Source: Lichenostomus cassidix (lineage: Eukaryota; Chordata; Aves; Passeriformes; Meliphagidae). Taken from it: a DNA stretch of 64,000 nucleotides. The stretch is from contig CM039196.1 in assembly GCA_008360975.2 (NCBI GenBank), positions 9,962,263 to 10,026,262 of the forward strand. The letters are read 5' to 3'. The position numbers and the translations under genes were made by a program. Under the pieces are notes generated by a model. The model saw only the letters and a program-made list of their open reading frames with translations, ran no database searches and was not told where the DNA came from. Each line of letters starts with the position of its first letter. Position 1 is the first letter of the stretch. This document shows, piece after piece, positions 40,161 to 63,734 of the stretch.

Positions 40161-43100
40161 TAAACTGTTCTTTTTACAAATTCATTTGTCAACAAACACT
40201 GTGATTTACTTTTCAGACCTGTGTGTTCTAGGGCATAATTTGTACAGTGGGCAGTGCTGTGATCTGTGAAAACCTTTTGCAGAACTGAGGCAAGCCAGGG
40301 TTTAAAGCCAAGCCAGTACTGACATTTAATGAAATTTGTAAGTAATTACTCCTGTTAATTTCCAAAGTATTTTTGACTACAGACAGCTTTTTTGTTACCC
40401 AAATTGTGAAAAGTCCTTTCTATTTACATCTTCAAAGGCTTCACAAGATACTTGGCATTAGCTTTTTTGGTCAGTGAGTTGTGCTAATCAAAGAAAGTAT
40501 TTTGTTTTACCTGGCCATATATATCTTGAAAAAATTATTTTAATTTATTAGTATATTTTTTGTCACTTGATGGAAATAATGAAAATCTTGTTGCAGAGTA
40601 CAAGTTTTTAGAAGGCAAAATGAACTTTACATTCCATGTAGAGCAATAGTTAAGTGAGCCTTATCTATTTTATGAAACTCACAGAACCTGGTTGCACCTG
40701 AGAAGCCAGAGCACTAAGATTTGTTGTTTCATGTGGGTGGGTGCTGTGTTTGTGTGTGGAATCTTGTTTGTAACTCTGGATGGCTCAAACCAGGATGATG
40801 GGAGGAGAACACAATACTACACATCATAAAATGTGAGAGCATGAAGTGGAACCCCATGGGAACACACGTTCTGCTAGAACTAATTTGATGATTGTTACAG
40901 CAGTAGCAGCAAACACAGACATTTTTATCACACTAATGCCTCAAACAGCAAGATACAATCCTGAGTTGGGAGTGCTGTGGTTTTTTCTGGTCAGAAGTAT
41001 GAGAATCTGTCAAAAGGTTCTTGGTGCTGTGTCAGTTCCCAGGCTGTGGTGTAGGCTCCTGACAACAGAGATTTGCTATAGGAGTCACTGGAATGCTATT
41101 GGAAGTGATGTGGGAAAATCAGCTCTTTTACACAGTACCTAAGATGGGCTCAGCTCCCACTAAACCATTCCTAGCTGCTGTCCACATCATTGTTTATACA
41201 GCATTGTAGGATGGAGATTCTATAACATTTCTATGCCATCCATTTCATTACATAAACTTATCAGACTGTCAAAACTTACCTCATGTCTGAAAAAAAGAAT
41301 CTTCCTTGCTCCTACTTGAGTCCATTGCTGCTTGTCCTGTTCCCATACCCATTGAAAACAGTTCATTTTGCAGCAGACGCATTGTCCCTGGAGGAAATAA
41401 ATTTAGATTTTCTATGCATTTTCTCAGAGATTTTTGTTTTCTAAACTTACACTGCTGCCCCCCTGTTTGTTTGTTCTATTCTTGCCTCAAGGTGTCCACT
41501 GCTGGCCCAGGTCTCACAGGGGAGTTATTTTGCAAGCCCCACATAAGGAACACCCTGTTGTCCACCCCATCACAAGGTCTGGGTGTTCCTTTGTTGCAAC
41601 ACCACCATGTCATTGACACATTTAGTTTGTGATCAGCTATGAAGCCAAGCTACAAAATGGCTCTTTAGCTAATTATTTCTAATATTGAATTTATGCATTT
41701 GACTTATTTCTACAAAACTGCAGTGCTTCCCAGTTGGTCTGATTGAAATTGTATTCTACTATTTCATCACATTTAGCTGTATTCTGAAGGTGGGCTTTAA
41801 TTCTGATTTTTGCCTTTCAAAATACTTGCAAATCTGAAATCATCTTAAAACGACATATTTTTACTGAATTGGTAATACTCAAAGAGTGAAAACTCAGCTA
41901 AATGCTCTTAAAAATTTGGCAGCTGGAGGCACTGGAATGAGTTTCACCTGTAATGAGTTAGCTGTGCTTTGGGATCACAGGAACAGCAATTAAACCATGC
42001 AATGCAAAAAACTCTGCACTGAAACATACAAAATTTGATGCCACTCAAAACCTACTAAGTAGGTGCCAAAAAGCTCAGTGGTTGTACTGGAATCACTCAA
42101 TCCATCACTGCAGACAAGAGGAATGAAGAAACGGTGAGTTTTGGTGAAGAATTTGGTGAAGAGCTATTTGAGGTCTTGATCATGGGCACATTGGCTTACC
42201 TCTTTTATCTGATTCCAACTGATACTCCATATAAACATGGGAAATAAAATTACAGTTAAATGAAGCCCTTTTAATTAATTTGTTAATTTTAGCCAATAAG
42301 GTCTTCTGTTATTTAGGGTATTTTGATAATTTGTATTTCCAACTCAGGTAGCAGCAAGTGGAAAAACTCATTCATCTTCCCAAACAGCACCTGAATTTCT
42401 GCGCTGAGCTTAGTTTTTCTTGAGAGGGAGGAGTAAAAGGTAGGAGCTCACTTGCACTTGTGGAGAATACGCTGATTTTTCAGTCACAATGAAACACTTG
42501 ATTTGGATTTTGATAGCTACTTTTTGCTAAACTATTTATACAGTGCAGTATAATATATCAGAGATAAAATACCCATAATTTTTGCCACAACATGAGATCT
42601 GATAAATTGATTGTGCCAACTTGAAGGTGAAATAATGAATTTTTTTCTCATTTCAAATGTCTTAAAAATACCAGTTGTCAGTAAAAAATAATTTTTTCCT
42701 ACAACTGATGGTAATAACATCTTTGAACTGTCAAGCAACTGTCTCTGAGTGACAACTGAACTGTGTGTATTTTAAGAAGATCAAAAAATAATTTATGAGA
42801 GAGGTTTAAACTTACAAGGTGCTAAAAATTACAGTGGAAGACAAATGTGAAAGCACAAAATATTTAAATATTTTGATTTTTTTTTATTAGTCACAGTTCT
42901 TACTGTCTGTTTTATTAGGTAACATCACAGTGCCTCATGCTTTTCACATGATGAGGTTTCATGATCTTAAAAACAGAGGTAATAGGAGTCACTGTCATCT
43001 TGGGTTTGAGCTGTTGTGTGCTGGATTTGCAGGATTTCCCTACAGCTACAGCATCCTCAGTTACTCTGGTGGTGATGGGCTGCCCCAGTGCGTTTCTGGG

Positions 43101-43989
43101 GTGGGTGATAATATACATACACACATCATCCATTTGAGCATAACAGAATAGGTGTGGTGTTTAAAATGCATGAGTTGCAGAGTGAATGTGAGCTGAACGT
43201 CAGCTAAGCGGATTCCAGGATATGGGGACCTAACAGGAGTGAGCTTTGAGAAGTATACTATGTTTTTGAAGGTTAAGATTAAGAAAGGTTTATAAATAAA
43301 TGGGACACCTTCCACTAAACCAGGTTGTTCCAATCCTCATCCAACCTCGCCTTGAACACTTCCAGGGAGGAGCAGCCACAGCTTCCCTGGGCAACCCTCC
43401 CTCACAGGGGAGAACTTTCTAATATAGTCAGTTATAGTCTCTATCAATCCATGTTCTTCACTGCTAATACACCTCTCCCCATCTGAATGACAATGCATGT
43501 CAGTGAGACAGGTTTAATGAAATAATTCAATTCGATCTCAGTTGAAGTACCAGTAAGAATATTTTTGTAAATAATCAGTGCAAAACCCCAGCACTTTTCT
43601 TGTGCCACCTTCCACCTAGAAGTGACCATCACCTGAAAAGTGACCAAATTCTCCCAGAATTTGTGTAGTCAGTGTGCAACTGGTAACAAAATCACTCAGG
43701 CCGTTGGATGACGGCGAGAGCTTTTGGAGTGAGTATGTGGGCTGGGGATGGTGCAAGCACTGCTGCTGATGGGCGGGAGGTCAGGGCTCCTCATGAGCCA
43801 TACAAAGGCACGTCTCTGCATTAAAAACCCCACGAATTTAATTTCAGACTGGCCCGACTCGCCAGGCCTGTGACACACAGCTGGGCATTTCATATCACTG
43901 CTGTGGGGCTCCTCACCTGCGGGTTGGGCTGCGATGGGAACTGTTCCTGTACCTACACAAATCGCTCCTTTGGAGCGGAGCTGGGAGTG
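40161..43989 (+). other. Intergenic region between GCN1 and RAB35
   Basis: About 3.8 kb of AT-rich sequence with no supported gene on either strand. Open frames here are short and show no recognisable protein. It contains the CR1 fragment at 43318-43420 and an AT-rich near-palindrome around 42860-42875. GC content rises from about 43700 into the RAB35 CpG island. Distal regulatory elements may exist but cannot be seen. Confidence 0.7.
43318..43420 (-). mobile_element. CR1 LINE fragment, internal part near the 3' end
   Basis: The block contains caatcctcatccaacctcgc and cttgaacacttccagggagg followed by gcagccacagcttccctggg, all hallmarks of the complement of CR1 just upstream of its 3' UTR. 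The true 3' tail (CATAGAAT type) is absent, so this piece is truncated on both sides. It is again on the minus strand. Similarity fades after about 43420. Confidence 0.8.
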
Positions 43990-44437
43990 CTGAGGCTCCC
44001 TCACGCCTTTGGTGCTTTCCTGGGGGCAGCGTCGCTTTCTGCCGCGTCCTCACACGAGCGCCTACGGTAACTGGGTGCGGAGGCGGTCTCTGGGCGGCGC
44101 GGCACGGGCGCTGAGGGCGGTGAGGACGGTGCGCCCCTCACGCTCCAGCCATGGCCGCCGGCGCGCGCCGGGCGCCTCAACCGTCACCGCCTCACGCGCA
44201 GCCGCAGAGCGCGCGAGGGCGCGGCCGATTTCCCGCGCAGACGCGGCGCGGGGCGGGGCGGGGCGGGGCCGGCGCAGGCGCGGCGGTGCAGCTGGCGGCC
44301 CCTGGCGGCGGCCCCGCGCATGCGCGGCGGCGGCCCGCTGTCAGTTCCGGCTGTTTGTCCGGGAAGTGGCTCCGGCCGGAGCCGCCGCCGCCCCCCCGCC
44401 CCCCGCCCGCTCCGCCGCCCGCGGCCGCGCCCCGGCC

Positions 44438-56120
<11,683 letters not shown>

Positions 56121-56545
56121 TGCCCCTTCCCTGCAGAGACTCTGCTCTCAGACAGATCAGCCCCTCCAGCTAGACTCGGGCAATTCCACTGGGGCAGGCT
56201 TTGGGAGGACTTTCTCAGTTTTGTGCCGTTATTTAAAGATTATTTTTTCTCCATGTTTTCTATCAAGAGGCGCTGGCACCTTACCACTGCAGTGCCAAGA
56301 AGGTATCGGATGGAATCTTGCCCCCCTCTCCTCCCCTGCTCATTCCAGTGCGCCTTGTAGACAAGAAGGACGTTGCCTACCAAGTGGACTAATTAACCCA
56401 AGAGTTTGTATATAATGTATATTGCTTTAACCAGCCTCGCCTCCCTGTTGTTGCTTTGGCTTCTGCCTTCTTAATGTCAACCAATCATGGACTGCAGAGT
56501 TCATCTTTTTAAAGAAAAAGTTAAAAAGTTCTTAATTCGAGTTGG

Positions 56546-56790
56546 CCCCAGGCTGGCAGCGACTGCTTCCCGGGGCCTCCAGCTGCATTTCTGTTGGGCT
56601 CCAGGCTGGCAACTGGTTCCCCTGGGGCCCTTGGCTTCTCCGGGAGTCCCAGGCTTTTGCTGGGACTCAGGTTGTGTTTTTCTAGGTACCAGGATTGCAG
56701 GTGTCGCTGCTGGAGCCTGGGGTTTCAGTTCACCAGCCCCTGGGCTGGCAGCTGGTGCTGCTGCTGGGGCCTGGAATTTCAGTTTGCCAT
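56546..56790 (+). repeat. Degenerate GC-rich tandem repeats in RAB35 3' UTR
   Basis: About five divergent copies of a unit built around ccaggctggcarctgg and ctggggcc start near 56548, 56601, 56649, 56689 and 56739, spaced 40-53 bp. The block stands out from the AT-rich UTR around it. Both strands are open in several frames as a by-product of the repeat (for example a Pro/Ala-rich minus-strand frame 56501-56824), but no protein family is recognisable. It looks like an old, decayed minisatellite. Confidence 0.65.
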
Positions 56791-56928
56791 GATCCAGATT
56801 TGTGGCTGGATCCGTGGGTTTCACCTCCTTGTGCTGCAGCCCAGCTGTACCTGTGCTCTCCTGTAGTTTGTATCAAGATACTGGAAAACAAACTGACCTG
56901 CAGAAGTGGGATTTGTTTGGATAAAACC

Positions 56929-56946
56929 TTTTTTTTTTTTTTTTTT
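56929..56946 (+). repeat. Poly-T run (18 T)
   Basis: An uninterrupted run of 18 T inside the RAB35 3' UTR. It would appear as poly-U in the transcript and is likely to vary in length between individuals. It could also be the reversed poly(A) tail of an old retroinsertion, but no element is recognisable beside it. Confidence 0.9.
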
Positions 56947-58640
56947 AAGCAAAGTTTAACTACTTTGACCTCTGCTTCTGGTTCTGCCAGTGTTCTAAGT
57001 GAGGGTCCATTTCTTTTGAGAAGAACAAAAATCACGTGATTCTGCCAAAACCCCCAAACTTCTCCTTGTTGCCCTGTCCACAAATAGGCAATCTGAACTT
57101 GAATGTGAATTTTGGTGGCAAAGCTTTTGTTTTTGAGGGAGAAAAGGCATGAAAAAACATCCAGCTTTTCTGACTGATGTCTGAATATGAAAGCTGCAGG
57201 ATCATTCCCAGGATTCTTCTGTTAGGAAAGAGGACTGCTGTTTAATGCAATGAAATGGAAAGCTTGCTTGCTTGGGTTATGTGGTGGTGGAGGATCACAC
57301 TTGGAAACAAACTGGGCATGCTGTGCTCAGCAACATTTTCCTGGCCCTTGTCAGCCTTTCTGGGAAACCAAGGGCTCACTTCCTCAGCCTGAATAGATGT
57401 AGTTAAAGGTGGAGAGTGTATGTGTGTGTAACTAAAATATCAAATGTCTGGGCTGAAAGGACATGCTCAGCACCTGAATTATTGCCTAAATAATATTAAA
57501 AAAGTAATTTTTCCTTAAAATGACTAAAAGGCATGGAGGGTATGCCTTTTAAAGCCTTGAAGGTGGACGTACTCCATGTGCCAGAAAGTGGCCCTATGGA
57601 ATTGCTGGCCTTAGTTTGGTAGGATGTGATTCACCCATGTCCACGAGCTTGGAATCAGCCCACTTCTCTCCCTTCCTCACTCTTCCCCCAGGAGAGGCTA
57701 AATTTTAGTCACTTATTTTGCCTGTATTTTTTTAGATTTTTCGGGTTGTGATAAGAACCCTGATCATACAATCACATCACAGTCAATCACTTTAAAGACT
57801 TTTTACAAAGTGCAAACAATGAATGTGTAACACATGTTTTTTTTAATCGGTTCAGGTGCTGGGGATATGTATCCAGCTGCCTTCACCCATCTCTTTTCTT
57901 CACATATCTTGCATTGGTAACCCAAGAATTCGAGTGAGCTGGGATGATGGTGCTGGAGTGAGCTCTGATAATTGTAAGACTTGAGTGGCTGTGGAAAGTG
58001 GTGGCTTAGGTCACACCAGTCCATCCTGTCTGCTCTCCAGTGTGGAATGTGGTGTGTGCTGGGAGGAGCTGGGCCAGTCCCTGGAGCTCTCCTGAGGGAG
58101 TGGAGCTGTCCTGTGGTGGTTACCCCCTGCAGATTAAAGGGCCCAGCTGTGCTACTTTGGGACTCCTGTTGGTAGAGTGTGTGCAGATCTAGGAGGGAGT
58201 AACTTCATATAGGCAGAAGTAAAGAACATGTCTGAATTTACTGGAAATGATGCAATAAAATGAGGAAATGGTGCACCCAAGCCTGGAGTGTTCTCTTATA
58301 TGGAAAAATTGGTCCTCTTTGAGTCCAGGTCTTTGTGGCTGTGGTTGGAACCCTACCAATCCAGGTCCAGCTTCCTGGCTTAAAGTGGGAATTTCTTTTT
58401 TTTTTTTCCCCCAGAGCTGGCTGTAGAGGAGCAGTTACCTCTGCTCTTGCCATCACTGTTCAATTGGAAGGGGTGGGGACTGTGTCTCTAGTGGTGCTGA
58501 TGTGAAGTTTCCTAAATGTTGAGCAATGGAATGTCTAACTGGTTTGCTAGGATTATTTCTGTAATGAAAGTTTCTAATTATGCTTTTTAAATAATTTTAA
58601 AAAACTAAAAATAAAGGTTACAAGCTGCCAAATCTTTTTT

Positions 58641-59530
58641 GAGGCTCTATTTCCTGTGCAGTCCAGCACCTGGAGGTGGAGGGTGGCAAGCCAGGGGTGA
58701 GCTCTGCTGCTGTGTGTAAAGGGTTATTTCCTGAGAGGGGATATTAAAAAAAAACATAATTAATGCTTTCAAATGTTTAGTTGCTGTTTTAGTTTGAGTG
58801 AAAGAGCAAGCTGGAACTGGTAACTTATTTCTGTCAAGTGAGATGCCTGTGATTGTGCTGTAATCTTTTGTCTTCCTGCTCAACAAAAAGTGTTGAGTGA
58901 GTTTGAAAACTTCTCCAAGGCAGCAGGGGTCAGTCCCTGAGGTGACTAAAAAGCATCTGGAGTCTCTTCTCACTTTCCCAGGAAATTAATGTGTATTTAA
59001 TGAATCCATGCAGGAACTGCAGCCGTGGCTGTGCCCTCACCATCCCCTTGCCCTGCTGCCCTCACAGGCTGCTCCTGGGGAGGTGTGATGGAAACGTGCT
59101 CAGGGAAGGTGCCTTTGCTCTGTCTGCTCCCTTCTGGTAGGAGTAGGTAGAGAGGACTCCTGGGGACGTGCGGATGGTCTGAGCTGCGCTGGTGCCAGCT
59201 GGAGCTGTGTCACTGTCTGTGTTTTGTGTCTAAACTCGTTCCAGTTTGACTCTGCCTCCATACAATGGCCGGTAAAGGACACAAATGGCTGGAAGGTAGG
59301 ATGATTTACCAGCTCACCTTTCTGTTTTCCTGTGCAGCAAGAGATACAAATATTTCAAACGTTTTTTCTTTTCTGAACACATGCATGAGGGCTTTACGTG
59401 ACTGGATTTCATGGGATGATGCAGCACTAAAGGTGCTGTTGGATGTTAAATGACAGTTCAAAAAATAAGCTTGTTTTGCATCTGGGCACAGTAAACTGGT
59501 GAGAACTGAGACAGTATCATATAAATGATC
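58641..59530. other. Spacer between convergent RAB35 and BICDL1 3' ends
   Basis: Roughly 0.9 kb between the predicted cleavage sites of two convergent genes. Nothing recognisable lies in it: no CpG island, repeat family or conserved open frame. If either gene uses a later poly(A) site the transcripts would overlap here. Confidence 0.55.
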
Positions 59531-59533
59531 TGT

Positions 59534-62500
59534 TTTATTCTGAAGAGAACTATTTACAAAAGAAGTAGAGCATTGTTTTTACTAAAAATATGCCTTTATA
59601 GATTTTTATAATATGTATCTTATAAAAACCATACATTTATTTACATGACTGCTACATACAAAAATTACAGCACTGTGGTATATGTACATATCTATAGGTA
59701 CATTCTTTCTGCATGTCCCTGCTGTGTGCTTTTTCCCTCAATCCAAGGGAATCATTGCTGCAGCACCCAGACACTTCCTTTCTTGGCTTTTTGGTTCAAA
59801 CAATCTTGCTTTTTATAGCTGAGTGGGGAGTAGAGAGTTTGCCTGATGGAGAGGCATATCTGGAATTTACCATTCTAAGTAGGACAAGTGCATGTGGCCC
59901 TGCCTGCAGCCTCACTTCCTGCTCTCTGTGCAAAATGACTCTGTTGTCATTAACTGATCTACTGTTCATCTCCACGGCAAGTTGCTGATCTAAGTTTGTA
60001 CGAAGATAAAGTGCTAGTGACTTGCCTTTCATTTATGTTTGTTCCTTGTTTACAGTTGCTTCCCTTGCAGAGTTTAGGAAGGGGAGACATCCCTTTTCCC
60101 TCAGGCTGGCATAACAAACATTTGCCCAAACAGTCACCTGTTAACTCAGCTGTGGGAAAGTCCTTTATAACCCTAATCTCAGCAGGCATCTCTTCTCTGT
60201 GCAATATTTGAACAGTGACTGTGCAGCACTACTGTTTTATTTACCATTATCTCAAAAGCAAGGCTGAGGGTTGTGTTTAGAGCTGCTGATCCCACTCCTT
60301 AAATCTCCTTTGGGATCCTGAGCTGGATTAATGTGCTTCCTCCATCTCATTCCCTGGAGCCGATGCTTCCTTTACACCATGTGTGTCCTGGAAGAGTCAA
60401 GTACCACAAGTGAAGTGTCTTCTAACCAGCACTGCAAGGCTGATCCCAGGCTCCTGGCCATGACAGGACAGAGGTGAGTGTTTTAATGACAGCACAGGGT
60501 GAAGTAGTCGGGACCTTGTTAGAACACAACGTGACAAATGAGTGTGAAGGACTGCACGGGTGAGGTTTCTGAAGACAGAACAAGAAAACCTAGCTGCTAT
60601 GTTAAGGCAGTTTCTGTTCCTGTGAAGTAGCAGCTCAGCACAAGGAGGTCTCCTTTGGTGTGTTGTCCAGTTCATTACACCCAGTTCTCTTGTATCTCTG
60701 GGTTTAGTAGTGCAACTAAGTCTTTAGGGTTCAGGGGCTTGTTTGAAGAAACCATACCTAACTGGCACCTTAGAACATACAGACTTTCCTCTTGCAATCT
60801 CTTCCATCACTCTTGTTAAATAAATAAAATTGCAATGGGATTAAGGATTCTCCTTAAATGAAGAGATGTGCTGTGCCTACTGCCTACTGTAGTTGCAGTT
60901 GCAACCTACTGTCTGCAACTTGAATGAGTCACTTTCCTCAGCAAACACGTAGCAGAAGGCACCTTTCTTCATCTCATTACTGCATCTTCATGGGATAACT
61001 TAAGGCCTATGCCTTAGGATTGCATCCATCCATCCATCCATCCATCCATTCATCCTCACTTGGGTAGTCCCATACAGCTGCTGGGCATGTGGCTTCAATA
61101 GAGCTGGTGGGGCCTGGAAATGACAACTGACAGCAGCAAAGAGGTCCCTGAGGACCGAGATGTTCCTGTGGCTCTCCTGTGACAGAGCATAATTTTCACT
61201 GTTCACAGGTGTCACTGGCATCCATGAGCCCACGCCTCCTTTTGCAGGAATCAAAGGTCAGGTAAATGCATGTGGGTGTAACTGAGTCCTGGCAGCAGGA
61301 GGTGCTGAGCATGTGCCTCATGTCCCTACTCTATCCAGAGCCACCATACAGGTAGGACTAATGGACAAGGACTTGCCATCCTGAGAGCACGTGATACTGC
61401 ACTATGTCCTTTCCCCTTGCTTGCACAAGTGAGTACACGCAGATACTCAGCTGCTGAGTACTGCCTAGAGAGGAGAGGCCAAGGTTCAGTTTCCTTCCCT
61501 GCCTGTGAGGCTCTTGATTCCTTCCCCCATAAGCATCAAGCTGTATTAATGGGACTTTGCCCAAGTACTTCCTGAGCCTGCAGGCTCTGCAATCCAGGTT
61601 TCATTGCCTTCATGTAGATGGGTTTTACCACTCAACTCTTTACCATCATTGCCAATCCCAGAGCACTCTGCTCCTTGCAACCCAGAGCTGCCTTAGTGTA
61701 AGATGATTTCATACCAGTGTGGTTGTTTCATGCTAACAAGGAAAGATGGGAATGCTCAAATCTTCATAGGCAGAAAGGATATTTGTACTGAGGTATTATG
61801 GATGTTCTATCCCACAGGTAAGCTGAATAATAATAAAAGCTGAGCTACCAGCCCCTTACCTGCTGCTTAGAAGGTGTTTGATACCTATTCTAGCAGAAAG
61901 CTTGTTCCTGCAAGTAGTGAGCAGAGATAGCAGCTCCCTGTGGGATGGTGTTTTAGCACCAAAGTTGCTGAGCAGGGCAGAGCTAAAGGTGTACCCAGCT
62001 CTGTCTGCTATGGGACAGTGTAGGTGGTGGCCTCTTTAAAGCAGCAGGAAACTGGGGCCCATGGGTATTGTGAGGTGGGAGAATGTGTGAAGAATGCCTG
62101 ACAGCAGCAGGACATCTCTGAACTGAGCCTGGTGCTCCTCACTGGCTTATGATGGCAGACTGATAAAGAGAAGAGCTGTAAAGTGCCCATCCAGTGCAGA
62201 GGGAAGATCCCTGCTTGAGTATTGCAGGATTTCCAGCACTGCTGTGTGCATACACCAAAAAAGCCACGTTCCTGCTTGTTGATCAAGTTGTGCAAAGCAG
62301 GCTCTGATCATCTTTGATCAAAAGGAGCCTTGGCTACCTGCTTGCCGAAGGGCTAAGTAGTAAGTGACCCACAGGCAGGGACAAATACTCCTTTCTGTCA
62401 GGCCATAGCCAATGCTACTGCATAGGGCAGAGAAACCTGCAGGCTTTCCAGAGCTTTGTAGACACCCTGATGGCCTTTGGCTTCAGTGAAGGCAGATGCC

Positions 62501-63533
62501 AGTGTGCTGAGGATTGAGTCTGCCAACCCACTGTCAAAGACTGACTGACATCACTGTGAGTAGGCTTTCAGTGAATTATTAGTTAGGCTTTTGGGGGCTT
62601 ATCCAGTTAAAGTGATGGATCTTACTCTGTTTGGGAGATGTGTATGGCTTTGGGGAGAGGTGTGTGACTTGCTGAAGCTCCTCAACTACCTTTGGCCATT
62701 GGAGGGACATCAGGTGCCCCAGGACTGAACATGCACAACTTTTATCCAGCCTGTAATCTGTTGTAGATGGTCAGTCTCCTGGGGAGAAATCTGTGTAGCT
62801 ACAGCTTGCAACTTGTACCTCCATGACAGGAGGGAGCTGGAGAAGACAGTGACACCAGCTACCTGTCCCCTGCCCTGAGCTGTGAAGAGGCTGGATCCCA
62901 GCAAGGGTGAACAGCCACGCAGAGCTCCAGGGCAGATGATGACCAGGCAGGATCTGCAGCAAGGGCTCAACTTCCACCATGGAGAAAGCTACATTTGTCA
63001 AAACATGGCAATGCTGGGGCCAGAGTGACTCCAGTCTCAGTGGGATAGATGAAGGATGTCACAGCTGCCAGGGTGGTACAAATGACTCCCCTCTGTCCTC
63101 TTGCATTCAGCCCTCTTCTTCCCCCTGTGCTCGCTGTGACAGCAGCTCTCAATCCCCTGCGTCGCTCTGTCTTGGGGCTGCTTCTTTCCTTCTCCAGCAT
63201 GAGAATGCTTTTAGGCCAATCAGAGTATTCTTCACAGCAGAAACTGGACTGTGTCAAAGCGCCTAAAATATACCCTGAAGTTTATCACTTCACTTAGAGA
63301 ATAAGAAAAGTTTCTTTCTGTTAGAATCACATTGTCAATTTGCAAATCTCCAATTCATGTAAACATTTGGTTCAGACCAGGTGCGGTGTAAATAGTGCAG
63401 AGTCTCAAGGGTTAACTCCTTTGCCCCTTCTTTTTTACTCAGTGGATCAGACTTGGGTCCATCAGCAAGCTGGGCAGCTGCCCCACTCCCCATCTTGAAG
63501 CAGGAATTGCTGGAGAGTTTTCTCTTTTTCAGA
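59534..63533 (-). terminator. BICDL1: Probable BICDL1 3' UTR with poly(A) signals
   Basis: Downstream (leftward) of the BICDL1 stop codon there is no other gene for 4 kb. Minus-strand AATAAA hexamers lie at 59534-59539, 59636-59641 and 60236-60241. The leftmost pair sits in an AT-rich block typical of a distal 3' end, also carrying TATGTACATA at 59681-59690, which contains the Pumilio site TGTACATA. The true extent of the UTR is inferred; a much shorter UTR is possible. Confidence 0.45.
61023..61055 (+). repeat. CATC/ATCC tetranucleotide microsatellite
   Basis: About eight copies of catc, with one interrupted by a T, in the presumed BICDL1 3' UTR. Likely polymorphic in length; no function is suggested. 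Confidence 0.9.
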
Positions 63534-63734
63534 TTAATTTTTCTTGAAAAAGGAAAAGAGACGGTTTCCTTCAGCCCCAACGGGCTCGTCCCCCTGCTGC
63601 TCCGGCCTGAACGCGGGGGAGGGCCTGGCACTCCGCTTGGCGCCAGAGCCACTGGAGAAGGAATAAGCAAGCTGGCTCCATTCCTTCGGGTGTTTGTCCA
63701 TCAGCTGCTGGTCAATGACCCTGTGCATGTCATC
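63534..63734 (-). CDS. BICDL1: BICD family-like cargo adapter 1 (BICDR-1), last coding exon
   Basis: BICDR-1 is a coiled-coil adaptor that links Rab6 vesicles to dynein-dynactin and to the kinesin KIF1C, and it regulates secretory transport in early neuronal differentiation. Only the terminal exon is in the window. On the minus strand a ctctgctgcag acceptor ends at 63735, and the exon encodes 66 residues beginning DDMHRVIDQQLMDKHPKEW and ending NRLFSFFKKN, with TAA at 63536-63534. The MHRVIDxQLMD start and the RLFSFF end agree with the human C-terminus as I recall it; the middle part, rich in Ser, Arg and Pro, is divergent and longer. The gene is convergent with RAB35, the same arrangement as in human. 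The remaining exons lie beyond the right edge. Confidence 0.85.
   Translation of the reverse strand, partial: DDMHRVIDQQLMDKHPKEWSQLAYSFSSGSGAKRSARPSPAFRPEQQGDEPVGAEGNRLFSFFKKN

Larger units (their letters stand above)
56121..58640 (+). terminator. RAB35: RAB35 3' UTR and poly(A) signal
   Basis: A long 3' UTR of about 2.5 kb follows the TAA at 56118-56120. A canonical AATAAA at 58610-58615, followed by T-rich sequence (cttttttgaggctc), is the most likely end. An earlier AATAAA at about 58254-58259 could give a slightly shorter form. The UTR includes a GC-rich degenerate repeat block (56546-56790), a run of 18 T (56929-56946) and a tatgtgtgtgt stretch at about 57420. The UTR length is inferred from the signal, not from transcript data. 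Confidence 0.65.

Noticed and set aside
56501..56824. Minus-strand 107-codon Pro/Ala-rich frame as a protein-coding gene
   Set aside because: It sits in the RAB35 3' UTR within a degenerate repeat, shows no recognisable domain, and has no visible promoter.
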